From positions 27,991 through 91,990 of the forward strand of contig NZ_NKCN01000021.1 in NCBI RefSeq assembly GCF_002245535.1: 64,000 nucleotides of DNA, read 5' to 3'. This stretch comes from Mycobacterium lehmannii (GTDB lineage Bacteria > Actinomycetota > Actinomycetes > Mycobacteriales > Mycobacteriaceae). Under the pieces are notes generated by a model that was not told the DNA's origin, did not search any database, and saw nothing but the letters and a program-made list of their open reading frames with translations. This document shows positions 24,259-32,865 of the stretch, in pieces. How positions within the stretch are numbered: the first letter of the stretch is position 1; each line of letters starts with the position of its first letter. The position numbers and the translations under genes were made by a program.

Positions 24259-25506
24259 ATGACCGACGCCGAGCAGGGCCAGTCGCCAGAGAACCCGTTT
24301 CCGGTCCGCTCCGTGTCGATGAAGATCAAGGACTGGATCGAACGGCTGGGCACGGTCTGGGTCGAAGGGCAGGTCGCCCAGCTCTCGACGCGGCCGAACT
24401 CCAGCACCGCCTACATCACGCTGCGCGACCCGTCGGTCGACATGTCGTTGGCGATCACCTGCCCACGTGAGCTGGTGCTCAACGCGCCGGTGAAACTCAC
24501 CGAGGGCACCCGGGTCGTCATGCTGGGACGGCCGAACTTCTTCGTCGGCCGCGGCTCGTTCTCCCTGCGGGTCAACCAAATTCGCGCGGTGGGCGTGGGC
24601 GAGCTGTTGGCGCGTATCGAACGCCTGCGCCAGCTGTTGCACGCCGAGGGACTCTTCGACCCGCGGCTCAAGCGGCCGATTCCGTTCCTGCCGAAGACGA
24701 TCGGGCTGATCACCAGCCGCGGCAGCCATGCCGAACACGACGTGATCTCGGTAGCCACCGGCCGCTGGCCCGCCGTGCGGTTCGCGGTTCGCAACACCGC
24801 CGTGCAGGGTCCCAACACGGTCCCGCAGGTGGTCGAGGCGCTGCGGGCACTCGACGCCGATCCCGACGTCGACGTGATCGTCATCGCCCGCGGCGGTGGC
24901 AGCGTCGAGGACCTGCTGCCCTTCTACGACGAGACGCTGTGCCGTGAGATCGCCAAGTGCACCACACCCGTGGTCAGCGCGATCGGACACGAACCCGACA
25001 ACCCGCTGTGCGACCTGGTCGCCGATCTGCGCGCCGCGACGCCGACCGACGCCGCCAAGCGCATCGTTCCCGACGCGGCCGCCGAGCAGGCCTACATCAC
25101 CGATCTGTGCCGTCGAGGTGGCCGCGCGCTGCGCAACTGGGTGCACCGTGAGCAGCACGCCCTTGATCAGTTGCGCAGCAGGCCGGTGCTGGCGCAGCCG
25201 CTGGCGGCGATCACCGCGCGCGCCGACGAGGTCGACCGTCTGCGCACGACTGCACGCCGCGACGTGACCCGGATGGTGGCCACCGAGACCGATCGCATCG
25301 GACATCTGTCGGCCCGGCTGAGCACACTGGGCCCTGCGGCGACCCTGGCGCGCGGCTACGCGGTGGTGCAGACGATGCCGGACGCCCAGGTGCTGCGCAC
25401 CGCCGTCGACGCCGCCAGCGGTGTGCGGCTGCGAGTCCGGGTGGCGGACGGGGCGATCACCGCGATCAGCGAGGGGCCGGAAGGGGCAGAAGATGAAGCC
25501 CATTAG
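24259..25506 (+). CDS. xseA: Exodeoxyribonuclease VII large subunit
   Basis: A 415-residue XseA with the N-terminal OB-fold (VWVEGQVAQLSTRPNSST), the catalytic core with LITSRGSHAEHDVI and VIARGGGSVEDLLPF, IGHEPDNPLCDLVADLRAAT, and a long coiled coil before the C-terminus. Forms a complex with several XseB subunits that degrades single-stranded DNA. Its last 14 bases overlap xseB, the usual arrangement. Confidence 0.96.
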   Translation: MTDAEQGQSPENPFPVRSVSMKIKDWIERLGTVWVEGQVAQLSTRPNSSTAYITLRDPSVDMSLAITCPRELVLNAPVKLTEGTRVVMLGRPNFFVGRGSFSLRVNQIRAVGVGELLARIERLRQLLHAEGLFDPRLKRPIPFLPKTIGLITSRGSHAEHDVISVATGRWPAVRFAVRNTAVQGPNTVPQVVEALRALDADPDVDVIVIARGGGSVEDLLPFYDETLCREIAKCTTPVVSAIGHEPDNPLCDLVADLRAATPTDAAKRIVPDAAAEQAYITDLCRRGGRALRNWVHREQHALDQLRSRPVLAQPLAAITARADEVDRLRTTARRDVTRMVATETDRIGHLSARLSTLGPAATLARGYAVVQTMPDAQVLRTAVDAASGVRLRVRVADGAITAISEGPEGAEDEAH

Positions 25507-25705
25507 TGAACTGGGATACGAGGAAGCGCGCGAAGAGCTGGTCGCGGTCGTCCAGCAACTCGAGCAGGGCGGGCTCGATTTGGATACGTCGCTGAAGCTG
25601 TGGGAGCGCGGCGAAGAACTGGCTAAACGCTGCGAAGAGCACTTAGCCGGCGCCCGTAAGCGCATCGAGGAGGCGCTGGCCGCGAAAGATGGTGACGAAA
25701 GTTGA
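25493..25705 (+). CDS. xseB: Exodeoxyribonuclease VII small subunit
   Basis: A 70-residue XseB, all helical, with the family motif L-G-Y-E-E-A-R-E-E-L near the start and L-E-Q-G-G-L-D-L-D-T-S-L-K-L-W-E-R-G-E in the middle. The ATG at 25493 has GGAAGGGG upstream and lies inside xseA, which keeps synthesis of the two subunits linked. Confidence 0.95.
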   Translation: MKPISELGYEEAREELVAVVQQLEQGGLDLDTSLKLWERGEELAKRCEEHLAGARKRIEEALAAKDGDES

Positions 25706-25739
25706 CAGCGCAATGTTTTCCGCCTTGAGGGGTCGAAAC

Positions 25740-25753
25740 TGTAACACGTTTCA
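25740..25753. promoter_or_regulatory. KstR-type operator upstream of 3-beta-HSD
   Basis: TGTAACACGTTTCA fits the KstR consensus TNNAACNNGTTNNA at every fixed position. It ends 15 bases before the hsd start, where a repressor would block initiation. KstR represses cholesterol-catabolism genes until a CoA thioester of a sterol intermediate binds. Confidence 0.75.
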
Positions 25754-25768
25754 GTTAGTCTGCTCGGC

Positions 25769-26881
25769 ATGGGTGACTCAACGCTGACCACCGAACTGGG
25801 CCGGGTCCTCGTCACGGGAGGCTCGGGATTCGTCGGCGCCAACCTGGTGACCGAACTGCTCAAGCGCGGCCACGAGGTCCGCTCCTTCGACCGGGCCCCG
25901 TCGCCGCTTCCTGCGCAACCCGGCCTCGAGGCCGTCGAAGGCGACATCTGCGACCCCGACCAGGTCGCGGCCGCGGTCGCGGGCATCGACACCGTGTTCC
26001 ACACCGCGGCGATCATCGATCTGATGGGCGGCGCGTCGGTCACCGACGAGTACCGCAAGCGCAGCTTCGCGATCAATGTCACCGGCACCGAAACCCTCGT
26101 GCGCGCCGCCCGCGCCGCCGGCGCCAAACGCTTCGTCTACACGGCGTCGAACAGCGTCGTGATGGGCGGCAAACGTATCTCCGGCGGCGACGAGACCCTG
26201 CCCTACACAGAGCGATTCAACGACCTGTACACCGAGACGAAGGTCGCCGCGGAGAAGTTCGTGCTGGCCGCCAACGGAGTCGACGGCCTGCTCACCTGCT
26301 CGATCCGCCCCAGCGGTATCTGGGGTCGCGGAGATCAGACCATGTTCCGCAAGGTGTTCGAGAGCGTGCTGGCCGGACACGTCAAGGTTCTCGTCGGGGG
26401 CAAGAACGTCAAGCTCGACAACTCCTACGTGCACAACCTGATTCACGGTTTCATCCTCGCCGCTCAGCACCTCGTCCCGGGCGGCACCGCTCCCGGGCAG
26501 GCGTACTTCATCAACGACGGCGACCCGATCAACATGTTCGAGTTCTCGAGGCCCGTCGTCGAGGCGTGCGGCGAGCGCTACCCGAAGATCCGCGTGCCGG
26601 GCCGGTTGGTGTGGTTCGCGATGACCGCATGGCAGTGGTTGCATTTCCGGTTAGGAATACCCAAACCGATGATCGAACCCCTTGGGGTCGAACGCCTTTA
26701 CCTCGACAACTACTTCTCGATCGCCAAGGCCGAACGCGACCTGGGATACCGGCCGCTGTTCACCACGGACCAGGCGATGGCCGAGTGCCTGCCGTACTAC
26801 GTCGACCTCTTTCACCAGATGAAGAACGCGTCGAAGGAGCCGCCGGTCAGCGTCGCGGCGTCCGCCCCGCCGGAGGGCTGA
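25769..26881 (+). CDS. 3-beta-hydroxysteroid dehydrogenase/isomerase
   Basis: A 370-residue extended SDR enzyme matching M. tuberculosis Rv1106c. The NAD site is VTGGSGFVGANL, and the catalytic residues are the serine in TASNSVVMGG and Y-x-x-x-K in LYTETKVAAEKF. The C-terminal part holds the hydrophobic WFAMTAWQWLHFRLG segment seen in 3-beta-HSDs. It oxidises cholesterol to cholest-4-en-3-one, the first step of ring degradation. A KstR-type box lies just upstream, consistent with sterol induction. Confidence 0.93.
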   Translation: MGDSTLTTELGRVLVTGGSGFVGANLVTELLKRGHEVRSFDRAPSPLPAQPGLEAVEGDICDPDQVAAAVAGIDTVFHTAAIIDLMGGASVTDEYRKRSFAINVTGTETLVRAARAAGAKRFVYTASNSVVMGGKRISGGDETLPYTERFNDLYTETKVAAEKFVLAANGVDGLLTCSIRPSGIWGRGDQTMFRKVFESVLAGHVKVLVGGKNVKLDNSYVHNLIHGFILAAQHLVPGGTAPGQAYFINDGDPINMFEFSRPVVEACGERYPKIRVPGRLVWFAMTAWQWLHFRLGIPKPMIEPLGVERLYLDNYFSIAKAERDLGYRPLFTTDQAMAECLPYYVDLFHQMKNASKEPPVSVAASAPPEG

Positions 26882-26896
26882 CGGTCGCTCACTAGG

Positions 26897-27175
26897 TCAG
26901 TGGACGAGGTGGACCGGCTGATGCGTGGTCTGCTCGATTCGTGACGACGCGCGCTGCAGCAGTTCGGCGCCCAGCGCGATCAGCCCTCTGGCCGCGGCGA
27001 TCTCCTCCCCGACCAGCGGCTGCACCGAATCCTTCGGGTTGCGGTAGGCGTCGCCCTGGGCGGTCACCGTTTCGCCGTCGTCGCGCGTGGCACACACCGT
27101 CGCGTGAGTGTGCGTCTCGTCCTCGTTGAACTCGATGTCGATGCGCCAGGCGTTGTCTTGAACTTTGTCGTACAT
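26897..27175 (-). CDS. DUF1876 (Rv1738-like) protein
   Basis: A 92-residue protein of the DUF1876 group, which includes the dormancy protein Rv1738. Shared marks are the N-terminal WRIDIEFNEDETHTHATV, the D-x-x-x-x-V-x-P-x-V-G-E-E-I-A-A-A-R-x-L segment and the C-terminal THQPVHLVH. Rv1738 resembles ribosome hibernation factors in structure, so a role in slowing translation is possible. GGAAGGTGAT precedes the ATG. I see no DosR box upstream, so regulation may differ from Rv1738. Convergent with hsd. Confidence 0.85.
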   Translation of the reverse strand: MYDKVQDNAWRIDIEFNEDETHTHATVCATRDDGETVTAQGDAYRNPKDSVQPLVGEEIAAARGLIALGAELLQRASSRIEQTTHQPVHLVH

Positions 27176-27258
27176 ACAGATCACCTTCCAGCTACCAGCG
27201 TGCTCCTTCCGTCGACGCTTCGCAGGCGTTTGGCCCGCGCTGGGAGCGAGGACCGGGC

Positions 27259-27990
27259 ATGGTGGTGGTGATGGTCGAGTCACGGTTCACAACCAACGCT
27301 GGCGCGCGTCTGCACTACCTCGACTCCGGAGGGCCCGACCGCGGAGCGCCTGTCGTCTTCGTACCCGGCTTCACCGACGTCGCCGACGACTACGTCGAGG
27401 TGCTGCCGCTGTTCGGCCGACGGACGGTGGTCGTCGACTTACGCGGGCATGGACGCAGCAGTGCGCCCGAAAGCGGTTATGAATCAACCGTTCTCGGCGG
27501 CGACGTCGGCGCGGTGATCGACGCGGTCACCGACGGTCCCGTCCACCTGATGACGTTCTCCCGAGGCACCCCCTACGCGCTGACCTGGGCGCTCGCGCAT
27601 CGCGGGCGGGTCCGCTCGATCTCGATCGGCGACTACGTCCCCGAAGAGATCACGCTTCCCGACGAGGTCTCCACGTTCCTGCTCGACGGCCGGTGGCGTG
27701 GCACGCCGGTGCACGAACGGCTGAACCGAGCCGCCGGGGAGGCCATCTTCCGCGCTGCGCGCAAGCAGTCGTTCTGGGATCCGCTGGCGCGATGGCAGCC
27801 ACCCCTACTGGTGGTACGCAGCCCGAACAGCCCGCTGATCTCCGACGTCGCCTGGGACCGCTATCGGGAGCTGTTCCCGTCGGCGTCGCTGCACGTGTTC
27901 GCAGACTCACCGCACGACATCTTCCGTCCCGACCGCGAGCGTTACCCGATGCTGGTGCGCGCGCACATCGCCGCCGTCGAGGGGAGCTGA
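27259..27990 (+). CDS. Alpha/beta hydrolase with unusual nucleophile elbow
   Basis: A 243-residue alpha/beta-hydrolase: VFVPGFTDVADDY (oxyanion region), VDLRGHGRSSAP, nucleophile elbow MTFSRGTPYA and a late DSPHDIF with the catalytic histidine. The elbow is T-F-S-R-G, so the first glycine of G-x-S-x-G is replaced by threonine. Start is ATG 27259 (GAGGA upstream) or ATG 27271. Divergent from the DUF1876 gene; 107 bases before the sulfatase operon. Confidence 0.85.
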   Translation: MVVVMVESRFTTNAGARLHYLDSGGPDRGAPVVFVPGFTDVADDYVEVLPLFGRRTVVVDLRGHGRSSAPESGYESTVLGGDVGAVIDAVTDGPVHLMTFSRGTPYALTWALAHRGRVRSISIGDYVPEEITLPDEVSTFLLDGRWRGTPVHERLNRAAGEAIFRAARKQSFWDPLARWQPPLLVVRSPNSPLISDVAWDRYRELFPSASLHVFADSPHDIFRPDRERYPMLVRAHIAAVEGS

Positions 27991-28097
27991 CCAAGCGTCG
28001 CCTGGCAGATTTTGCCGGTCGACGTTGGCCGAATCGCCACGACTCGGATACCGCCGTCCTATCGTGCGACTAGGGGCTCAGTGGTGAAGGAGTCGCC

Positions 28098-29642
28098 ATG
28101 CCGAACGGGCAGCCGAACATTCTGGTCATCTGGGGTGACGACATCGGGATCACGAACCTCAGTTGCTACAGCGACGGTCTGATGGGTTACCGCACCCCCA
28201 ACATCGACCGCATCGCGAACGAGGGTATGCGATTCACCGATTCGTATGGCGAGCAAAGCTGCACGGCGGGCCGCTCGTCTTTCATTACGGGACAAAGCGT
28301 TTACCGCACCGGGTTGAGCAAGGTCGGTATGCCGGGGGTGGACGTCGGGATGTCACCGGATGATCCGACGATCGCCACGTTGTTGAAACCACTGGGCTAC
28401 GCCACCGGCCAGTTCGGCAAGAACCACCTCGGCGACCTGAACAAGTACCTTCCGACTGCGCACGGGTTCGACGAGTTCTTCGGCAACCTGTACCACCTCA
28501 ACGCCGAGGAGGAACCCGAGCACCCCGACTACCCGACCGTCGAGGAGGCGCCGCTGCTACGCAAGGCCTTCCTGCCGCGCGGGGTGATCAAGTCGTGGGC
28601 CACCGAAGAGGCCTCCGACGAAGTCGACGAGCGGTTCGGTCCAGTGGGTAAGCAGCGCATCGAGGACACCGGGCCGCTGACCAAGAAACGGATGGAGACC
28701 GTCGACGACGAGACCGTTGGGGCATGCATCGATTTCATCAAGCGCCAGCACCAGGCGGGCAAGCCGTTTTTCGCGTGGATGAACACCACCCATATGCATT
28801 TCCGCACACATACGAAGCCGGAAAGCCTCGGGCAGGCCGGGCGTTGGCAATCGGGCTACCACGACACGATGATCGACCATGACCGCAATGTGGGGCAGCT
28901 GCTCGATGCAGTCGATGAACTGGGCATCACCGACGACACCATCGTCATCTATTCGACCGACAACGGCCCGCACGCCAACACCTGGCCCGACGGCGCCACC
29001 ACACCGTTCCGCAGCGAGAAGAACACGAACTGGGAGGGTGCCTTCCGCGTGCCGGAGATGATCCGCTGGCCGGGCAGGATTCCAGCCGGGATGGTGTCCA
29101 ACGAGATCATCCAGCACCACGACTGGCTGCCGACTTTCCTGGCCGCCGCCGGTCAATCCGACGTCGTCGAAAAACTCAAACAGGGCCACGCAATCGGCGA
29201 CCAGACCTATCGGGTGCACATTGACGGCTTCAACCTGCTGCCCTACCTGACCGGCGAGGTGGACAAGAGCCCGCGGCGCGGATTGGTCTACTTCTCCGAC
29301 GATTGCGATGTCCTGGGCGTCCGGATCGAAAACTGGAAGATCGTCTTCATGGAGCAGCGTTGCCAAGGCACGCTACAGATCTGGTTCGAACCTTTCACCC
29401 CGCTGCGCGCGCCGAAGATCTTCAACCTGCGCACCGATCCGTTCGAACACGCCGACGTCACGTCCAATACCTACTGGGACTGGTTCTTCGACCACGACTA
29501 CATCGCGTTCATGGCCAATGCGGTGGTCACCCAGTTCCTGGAGACGTTCAAGGAGTTCCCGCCGCGGCGCGAACCCGCATCGTTCACTATCGGCGACGCG
29601 GTGGAGAAGCTCAACGATTTCCTCGAGTCGGTCGGCCGCTGA
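28098..29642 (+). CDS. Type I sulfatase (formylglycine-dependent)
   Basis: A 514-residue arylsulfatase. The N-terminus has the metal aspartates (VIWGDDIGI), and C55-T-A-G-R is the modification site at which cysteine becomes formylglycine; alanine replaces the more usual proline. Further metal ligands are in STDNGPHANTWPDG. No signal peptide is visible, so it is probably cytoplasmic. AAGGAG precedes the ATG. It heads an operon with a HAD hydrolase four bases downstream and a formylglycine-generating enzyme. The sulfate ester substrate is unknown. Confidence 0.92.
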   Translation: MPNGQPNILVIWGDDIGITNLSCYSDGLMGYRTPNIDRIANEGMRFTDSYGEQSCTAGRSSFITGQSVYRTGLSKVGMPGVDVGMSPDDPTIATLLKPLGYATGQFGKNHLGDLNKYLPTAHGFDEFFGNLYHLNAEEEPEHPDYPTVEEAPLLRKAFLPRGVIKSWATEEASDEVDERFGPVGKQRIEDTGPLTKKRMETVDDETVGACIDFIKRQHQAGKPFFAWMNTTHMHFRTHTKPESLGQAGRWQSGYHDTMIDHDRNVGQLLDAVDELGITDDTIVIYSTDNGPHANTWPDGATTPFRSEKNTNWEGAFRVPEMIRWPGRIPAGMVSNEIIQHHDWLPTFLAAAGQSDVVEKLKQGHAIGDQTYRVHIDGFNLLPYLTGEVDKSPRRGLVYFSDDCDVLGVRIENWKIVFMEQRCQGTLQIWFEPFTPLRAPKIFNLRTDPFEHADVTSNTYWDWFFDHDYIAFMANAVVTQFLETFKEFPPRREPASFTIGDAVEKLNDFLESVGR

Positions 29643-29646
29643 CTCG

Positions 29647-30525
29647 ATGCTCGAGTCGTGGAACGACGGGCCCGCCAAGTCGGCGATCGTCGACTTCGTC
29701 GAGCACGCCCTCGACGTCGTTCCCGTCCAGGAACGCGTAGCGGTCTTCGACAACGACGGAACGCTGTGGTGCGAGAAACCGGCATACATCCAACTCGATT
29801 TCCTCGTGCGTCGCCTGGCCGAACAAGCCCGCGCCGACCCGGAACTCGCCGACCGGCAGCCGTACCGTGCCGCCGCGGCCGGAGACCTCGGATGGTTCGG
29901 CGACGCGGTCACCAGGCACTACAACGGCGACGACTCAGAGCTGAAGTACCTTGCCGACGGCATACTCTCGGCCTTCGCGGGGTTGACGGTCGAAGAGCAC
30001 GCGAATCGGGTGAAGGCATTCTTCGCCACCGCCGAACACCCGACACTGCGTCGGCCGTACACGGCATGCGGGTACACCCCGATGATCGAGCTGTTGCGGT
30101 ACCTGGAGGACAAGGAATTCACCACCTATATCGCCTCGGGCGGTGGTCGCGACTTCATGCGGCCGGTGACCGAAGCGCTCTACGGCATACCACCGGAGCG
30201 GGTCATCGGCAGCTCGGTGGGTCTCGACTTCTCCGATGGCGATCTGCGCACCACGAGTCGGCCGGAATTTCTGGACGACGGGCCGGTGAAACCGGTACGA
30301 ATCTGGGGGCGTACGGGCCGCCGACCGATTCTTGCCGCCGGGAACTCCAACGGCGACATCGAGATGCTCGAGTTCGCCCGCGGGCTTCGATTGCTCGTCC
30401 TGCACGACGACCCCGATCGCGAGTTCGCCTACACCGCCGGTGCTGAGAAGGCCCTCGCGCGGGCCGACAGCGACGGCTGGATCGTCGTCAGTATGCGCAA
30501 CGACTGGACCAGGGTCTTCGCCTAG
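29647..30525 (+). CDS. HAD superfamily hydrolase
   Basis: A 292-residue HAD hydrolase with motif I VFDNDGTLW (nucleophile and acid aspartates), a helical cap (about residues 55-150), motif II in YIASGGGRDF and motif IV in AAGNSNGDIEM. This layout is closest to phosphoserine-phosphatase-like HADs. Four bases separate it from the sulfatase stop, so it is translated from the same mRNA. Working on a phosphorylated product of the same pathway is plausible but not shown. Confidence 0.88.
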   Translation: MLESWNDGPAKSAIVDFVEHALDVVPVQERVAVFDNDGTLWCEKPAYIQLDFLVRRLAEQARADPELADRQPYRAAAAGDLGWFGDAVTRHYNGDDSELKYLADGILSAFAGLTVEEHANRVKAFFATAEHPTLRRPYTACGYTPMIELLRYLEDKEFTTYIASGGGRDFMRPVTEALYGIPPERVIGSSVGLDFSDGDLRTTSRPEFLDDGPVKPVRIWGRTGRRPILAAGNSNGDIEMLEFARGLRLLVLHDDPDREFAYTAGAEKALARADSDGWIVVSMRNDWTRVFA

Positions 30526-30601
30526 TGTGCGTCCAGATCGCGCTCGCCGCTGTCCAGCCGCTAGTTCGCGATCTGGTTGCACAACAGAAGCCGGAGGGGT
30601 G

Positions 30602-31477
30602 ATGACCGAGCTCGTATGGATCCCGGCGCAGACCGCCGTGCTCGGCTCCGACTGCCATTACCCGGAGGAGGCACCGGTACGTCAGGTCGATGTCGAGGGG
30701 TTCTGGATGATGGCGCGTCAGGTCACCAACGACCAGTTCACCGAGTTCGTCTCCGCCACCGGGTATCTCACGGTTGCGGAACGTCCGTTGAACCCCGCCG
30801 ATTATCCGGGCGCCCCGCGGGAGAATCTCGAGCCGGGATCAATGGTCTTCACCCGTACACCGGGTCCGGTCGACCTACGTCACCTCGGTCAGTGGTGGAC
30901 GTGGACACCGGGCGCCTCGTGGCGTCATCCTGTCGGACCGCTGTCGTCCATCGGTAGACGCTCCGACCACCCCGTCGCACATGTGGCCTACGAGGACGCC
31001 GAGGCGTACGCGGAGTGGGCGGAAATGGCGCTGCCGACCGAGACCGAATGGGAGACGGCAGCACGGGGCGGACTGCACGGCGCGGAGTTCACCTGGGGTG
31101 ACGAGCCCGAACAACCCGGACGACCGCTGGCCAACTACTGGCACGGCGACTTTCCGTGGCGGCCGGAAAAAGGCTATGGCCGAACGACATCCGTGGGTAC
31201 GTTCCCGCCCAACGGCTACGGTCTGTTCGACATGGCGGGCAATGTCTGGGAATGGACGACCGACTGGTATGCCGAGGACCCGTCACAATCAGCTTGTTGC
31301 GCAGAGGACAGTTACGACCCGCAGCAGCCACAATTCCGTGTGCCGCGCCGAGTGGTGAAGGGCGGTTCCTTCCTATGCGCCGACTCCTACTGCCGCCGCT
31401 ACCGCCCTGCGGCGCGCCGGCCCCAGCCCGTCGACACGGGGATGAGCCACATCGGGTTTCGCTGCGTCAAACGCTGA
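30602..31477 (+). CDS. Formylglycine-generating enzyme family protein
   Basis: A 291-residue SUMF1/FGE-type protein. Family marks: VWIPAQTAVLGSDCHYPEEA at the start, the LPTETEWETAARGG segment, GLFDMAGNVWEWTTDWY, and near the end GSFLCADSYCRRYRPAAR with the copper-binding active-site cysteine pair (C-x4-C), then GFRCVKR. It oxidises the sulfatase cysteine to formylglycine. GGAGGGG precedes the ATG. Its place in the sulfatase operon makes that enzyme its likely client. Confidence 0.92.
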   Translation: MTELVWIPAQTAVLGSDCHYPEEAPVRQVDVEGFWMMARQVTNDQFTEFVSATGYLTVAERPLNPADYPGAPRENLEPGSMVFTRTPGPVDLRHLGQWWTWTPGASWRHPVGPLSSIGRRSDHPVAHVAYEDAEAYAEWAEMALPTETEWETAARGGLHGAEFTWGDEPEQPGRPLANYWHGDFPWRPEKGYGRTTSVGTFPPNGYGLFDMAGNVWEWTTDWYAEDPSQSACCAEDSYDPQQPQFRVPRRVVKGGSFLCADSYCRRYRPAARRPQPVDTGMSHIGFRCVKR

Positions 31478-31491
31478 CTGGCTCCATCCAT

Positions 31492-31540
31492 TTCTGCGTG
31501 AGGGTTGTGAAATCGCCGCGTAGACAACCCTGCTGCAGAA
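31492..31540. repeat. Nested palindrome between convergent genes
   Basis: Outer arms TTCTGC (31492-31497) and GCAGAA (31535-31540) enclose inner arms AGGGTTGT (31501-31508) and ACAACCCT (31524-31531) around a 15-base centre. It fills the space between the convergent FGE and SRPBCC genes and shares GAAATCG and GCAGAAGT words with the palindrome at 7688-7744. It could be a terminator or a small repeat element; there is no T-run. Confidence 0.55.
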
Positions 31541-31568
31541 GTCGACGCGGAAGCATCCCCCGGGCGAA

Positions 31569-32033
31569 TCAACCGGTTTCGGCTGCGGCCTTGATCGCCG
31601 CCAGCGTCGCAGGAATCCCGGTGCGGGCGGCTTCGCGGCGCTTGTCGATCTCCGCGTCGGCCGTCGCCCCGAACCGCTCACGAAACCCATTGACGCCCTT
31701 GGGAAGAAGCTCCCAGGATTCGGTGAGCCGTGTTCCGCCGTCGACCGGCTCGAAGCGGTAGCCCCAGTACACCCAGCCGTCGTTGACCTCCCACGCGAAC
31801 TCGCGCCCGGGTTCGGCCGCGACGACCTGCGAGCGGGTCTCCCATGTGCGTTCGGGTGTCTCGTTGCGGCCGGTGAACCATGCGCCGACCCGCGGACCGT
31901 CGCCCTCGTCCCACCAGCAGGCGCGGCAGATCGGACTCCACTCGCCTATCCGCGTCACGTCCGACACCATTTCATACAACCGGTGCGGGTCTGCGGCCAC
32001 GTGAATCGACTCGCTCATCTTCAGATCGCTCAC
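31569..32033 (-). CDS. SRPBCC (polyketide cyclase-like) protein
   Basis: A 154-residue START/Bet v1-fold protein: ESIHVAADPHRLYEMVSDVT, RIGEWSPICRACWW, WEVNDGWVYWGYRFEPVDGG and TRLTESWELLPKGV follow the usual beta-alpha-beta order. These proteins bind or transform hydrophobic ligands. It starts at GTG 32033 or ATG 32018 and shares a 61-base divergent promoter with the SDR operon; the KstR-type box there lies 27 bases upstream of GTG 32033, so it may be sterol-regulated. Confidence 0.82.
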   Translation of the reverse strand: MSDLKMSESIHVAADPHRLYEMVSDVTRIGEWSPICRACWWDEGDGPRVGAWFTGRNETPERTWETRSQVVAAEPGREFAWEVNDGWVYWGYRFEPVDGGTRLTESWELLPKGVNGFRERFGATADAEIDKRREAARTGIPATLAAIKAAAETG

Positions 32034-32059
32034 CGGTCGAGTGTGTCAAAGCGCTAAGT

Positions 32060-32073
32060 TGAAACACGTTCTA
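32060..32073. promoter_or_regulatory. KstR-type operator in SRPBCC/SDR divergent promoter
   Basis: TGAAACACGTTCTA matches TNNAACNNGTTNNA at all fixed positions and is close to the ideal palindrome. It is 21 bases before the SDR start and 26 bases from the SRPBCC start, so one site could silence both directions. Confidence 0.75.
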
Positions 32074-32094
32074 CTCCGTCGAAAGGGCAACTGT

Positions 32095-32865
32095 ATGAGC
32101 AACGGGCCATCGGCCAGGGAAACGGTGGTGATCGGCGCGGCGTCGGGCATCGGCTTGGCGACGGCGCGCGCACTGGCCGCGGAAGGCGACCGCGTCACGC
32201 TTGCCGACCGCGACGTCGACGGCGCCCGCCAACGCGCTGCCGAACTGGGCGACCCGCACACCGCCGCGCACGTCGAGGTCACCGACGAGGCCTCCGTGCA
32301 TGCGCTGTTCGACCAAACCGGGCCGCTGGACGTCGTCGTCAACTGCGCGGGGTTCAGCAACGTCGGGATGATCACCGACCTCGCCGTGGAGGACTTCCGA
32401 GCGGTCATCGACGTCTGCCTCAACGGGGCGTTCATCGTCGCCAAGCACGCAGGCCGGGTGCTGCGCGAGGGCGGCGCACTGGTGTCGATCAGCTCGCTCA
32501 ACGGGCGCCAGCCCGCCGCGGGGATGAGCGCCTACTGCGCCGCCAAGGCGGGGCTGTCGATGCTCACCCAGGTCGCCGCGCTCGAGTGGGGGCCACGCGG
32601 CATCCGCGTGAACGCCGTCGCACCCGGCTTCGTGCACACGCCGTTGACCGCGCCGGCGGCGGCCGTCCCCGGCGTCGTCGAGGAGTACGTCGAGAACACC
32701 GCGCTGGGCCGCGCGGGCACGCCCGAGGACATCGCCGAAGCGGTGCTGTACCTGTGCTCGCCGAAGGCGTCGTGGCTGACCGGCGAGGTGCTCGACCTCA
32801 ACGGCGGTGCACACATGAAGCGCTATCCCGATGTGATGGGGCACGTCATGAGGCTCGCGACGTGA
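32095..32865 (+). CDS. Short-chain dehydrogenase/reductase, first of a coupled pair
   Basis: A 256-residue classical SDR. Cofactor site GAASGIGLA (first glycine pattern is G-A-A-S-G-I-G), N-C-A-G in VVNCAGFSNVG, catalytic serine in SISSLNGRQ, and Y-C-A-A-K as Y-x-x-x-K. A/D residues after the second strand (LADRDVDGA) favour NAD. AAAGGG precedes ATG 32095. Its control by a KstR-type box suggests a steroid or side-chain alcohol as substrate; this is inference. Confidence 0.9.
   Translation: MSNGPSARETVVIGAASGIGLATARALAAEGDRVTLADRDVDGARQRAAELGDPHTAAHVEVTDEASVHALFDQTGPLDVVVNCAGFSNVGMITDLAVEDFRAVIDVCLNGAFIVAKHAGRVLREGGALVSISSLNGRQPAAGMSAYCAAKAGLSMLTQVAALEWGPRGIRVNAVAPGFVHTPLTAPAAAVPGVVEEYVENTALGRAGTPEDIAEAVLYLCSPKASWLTGEVLDLNGGAHMKRYPDVMGHVMRLAT

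Noticed and set aside
24217..26127. A very long minus-strand open frame (636 codons) opposite xseA, xseB and hsd
   Set aside because: It runs opposite three well-supported genes, its protein is low-complexity and R/H/G-rich, and it shows no domain. It is a by-product of high GC content.
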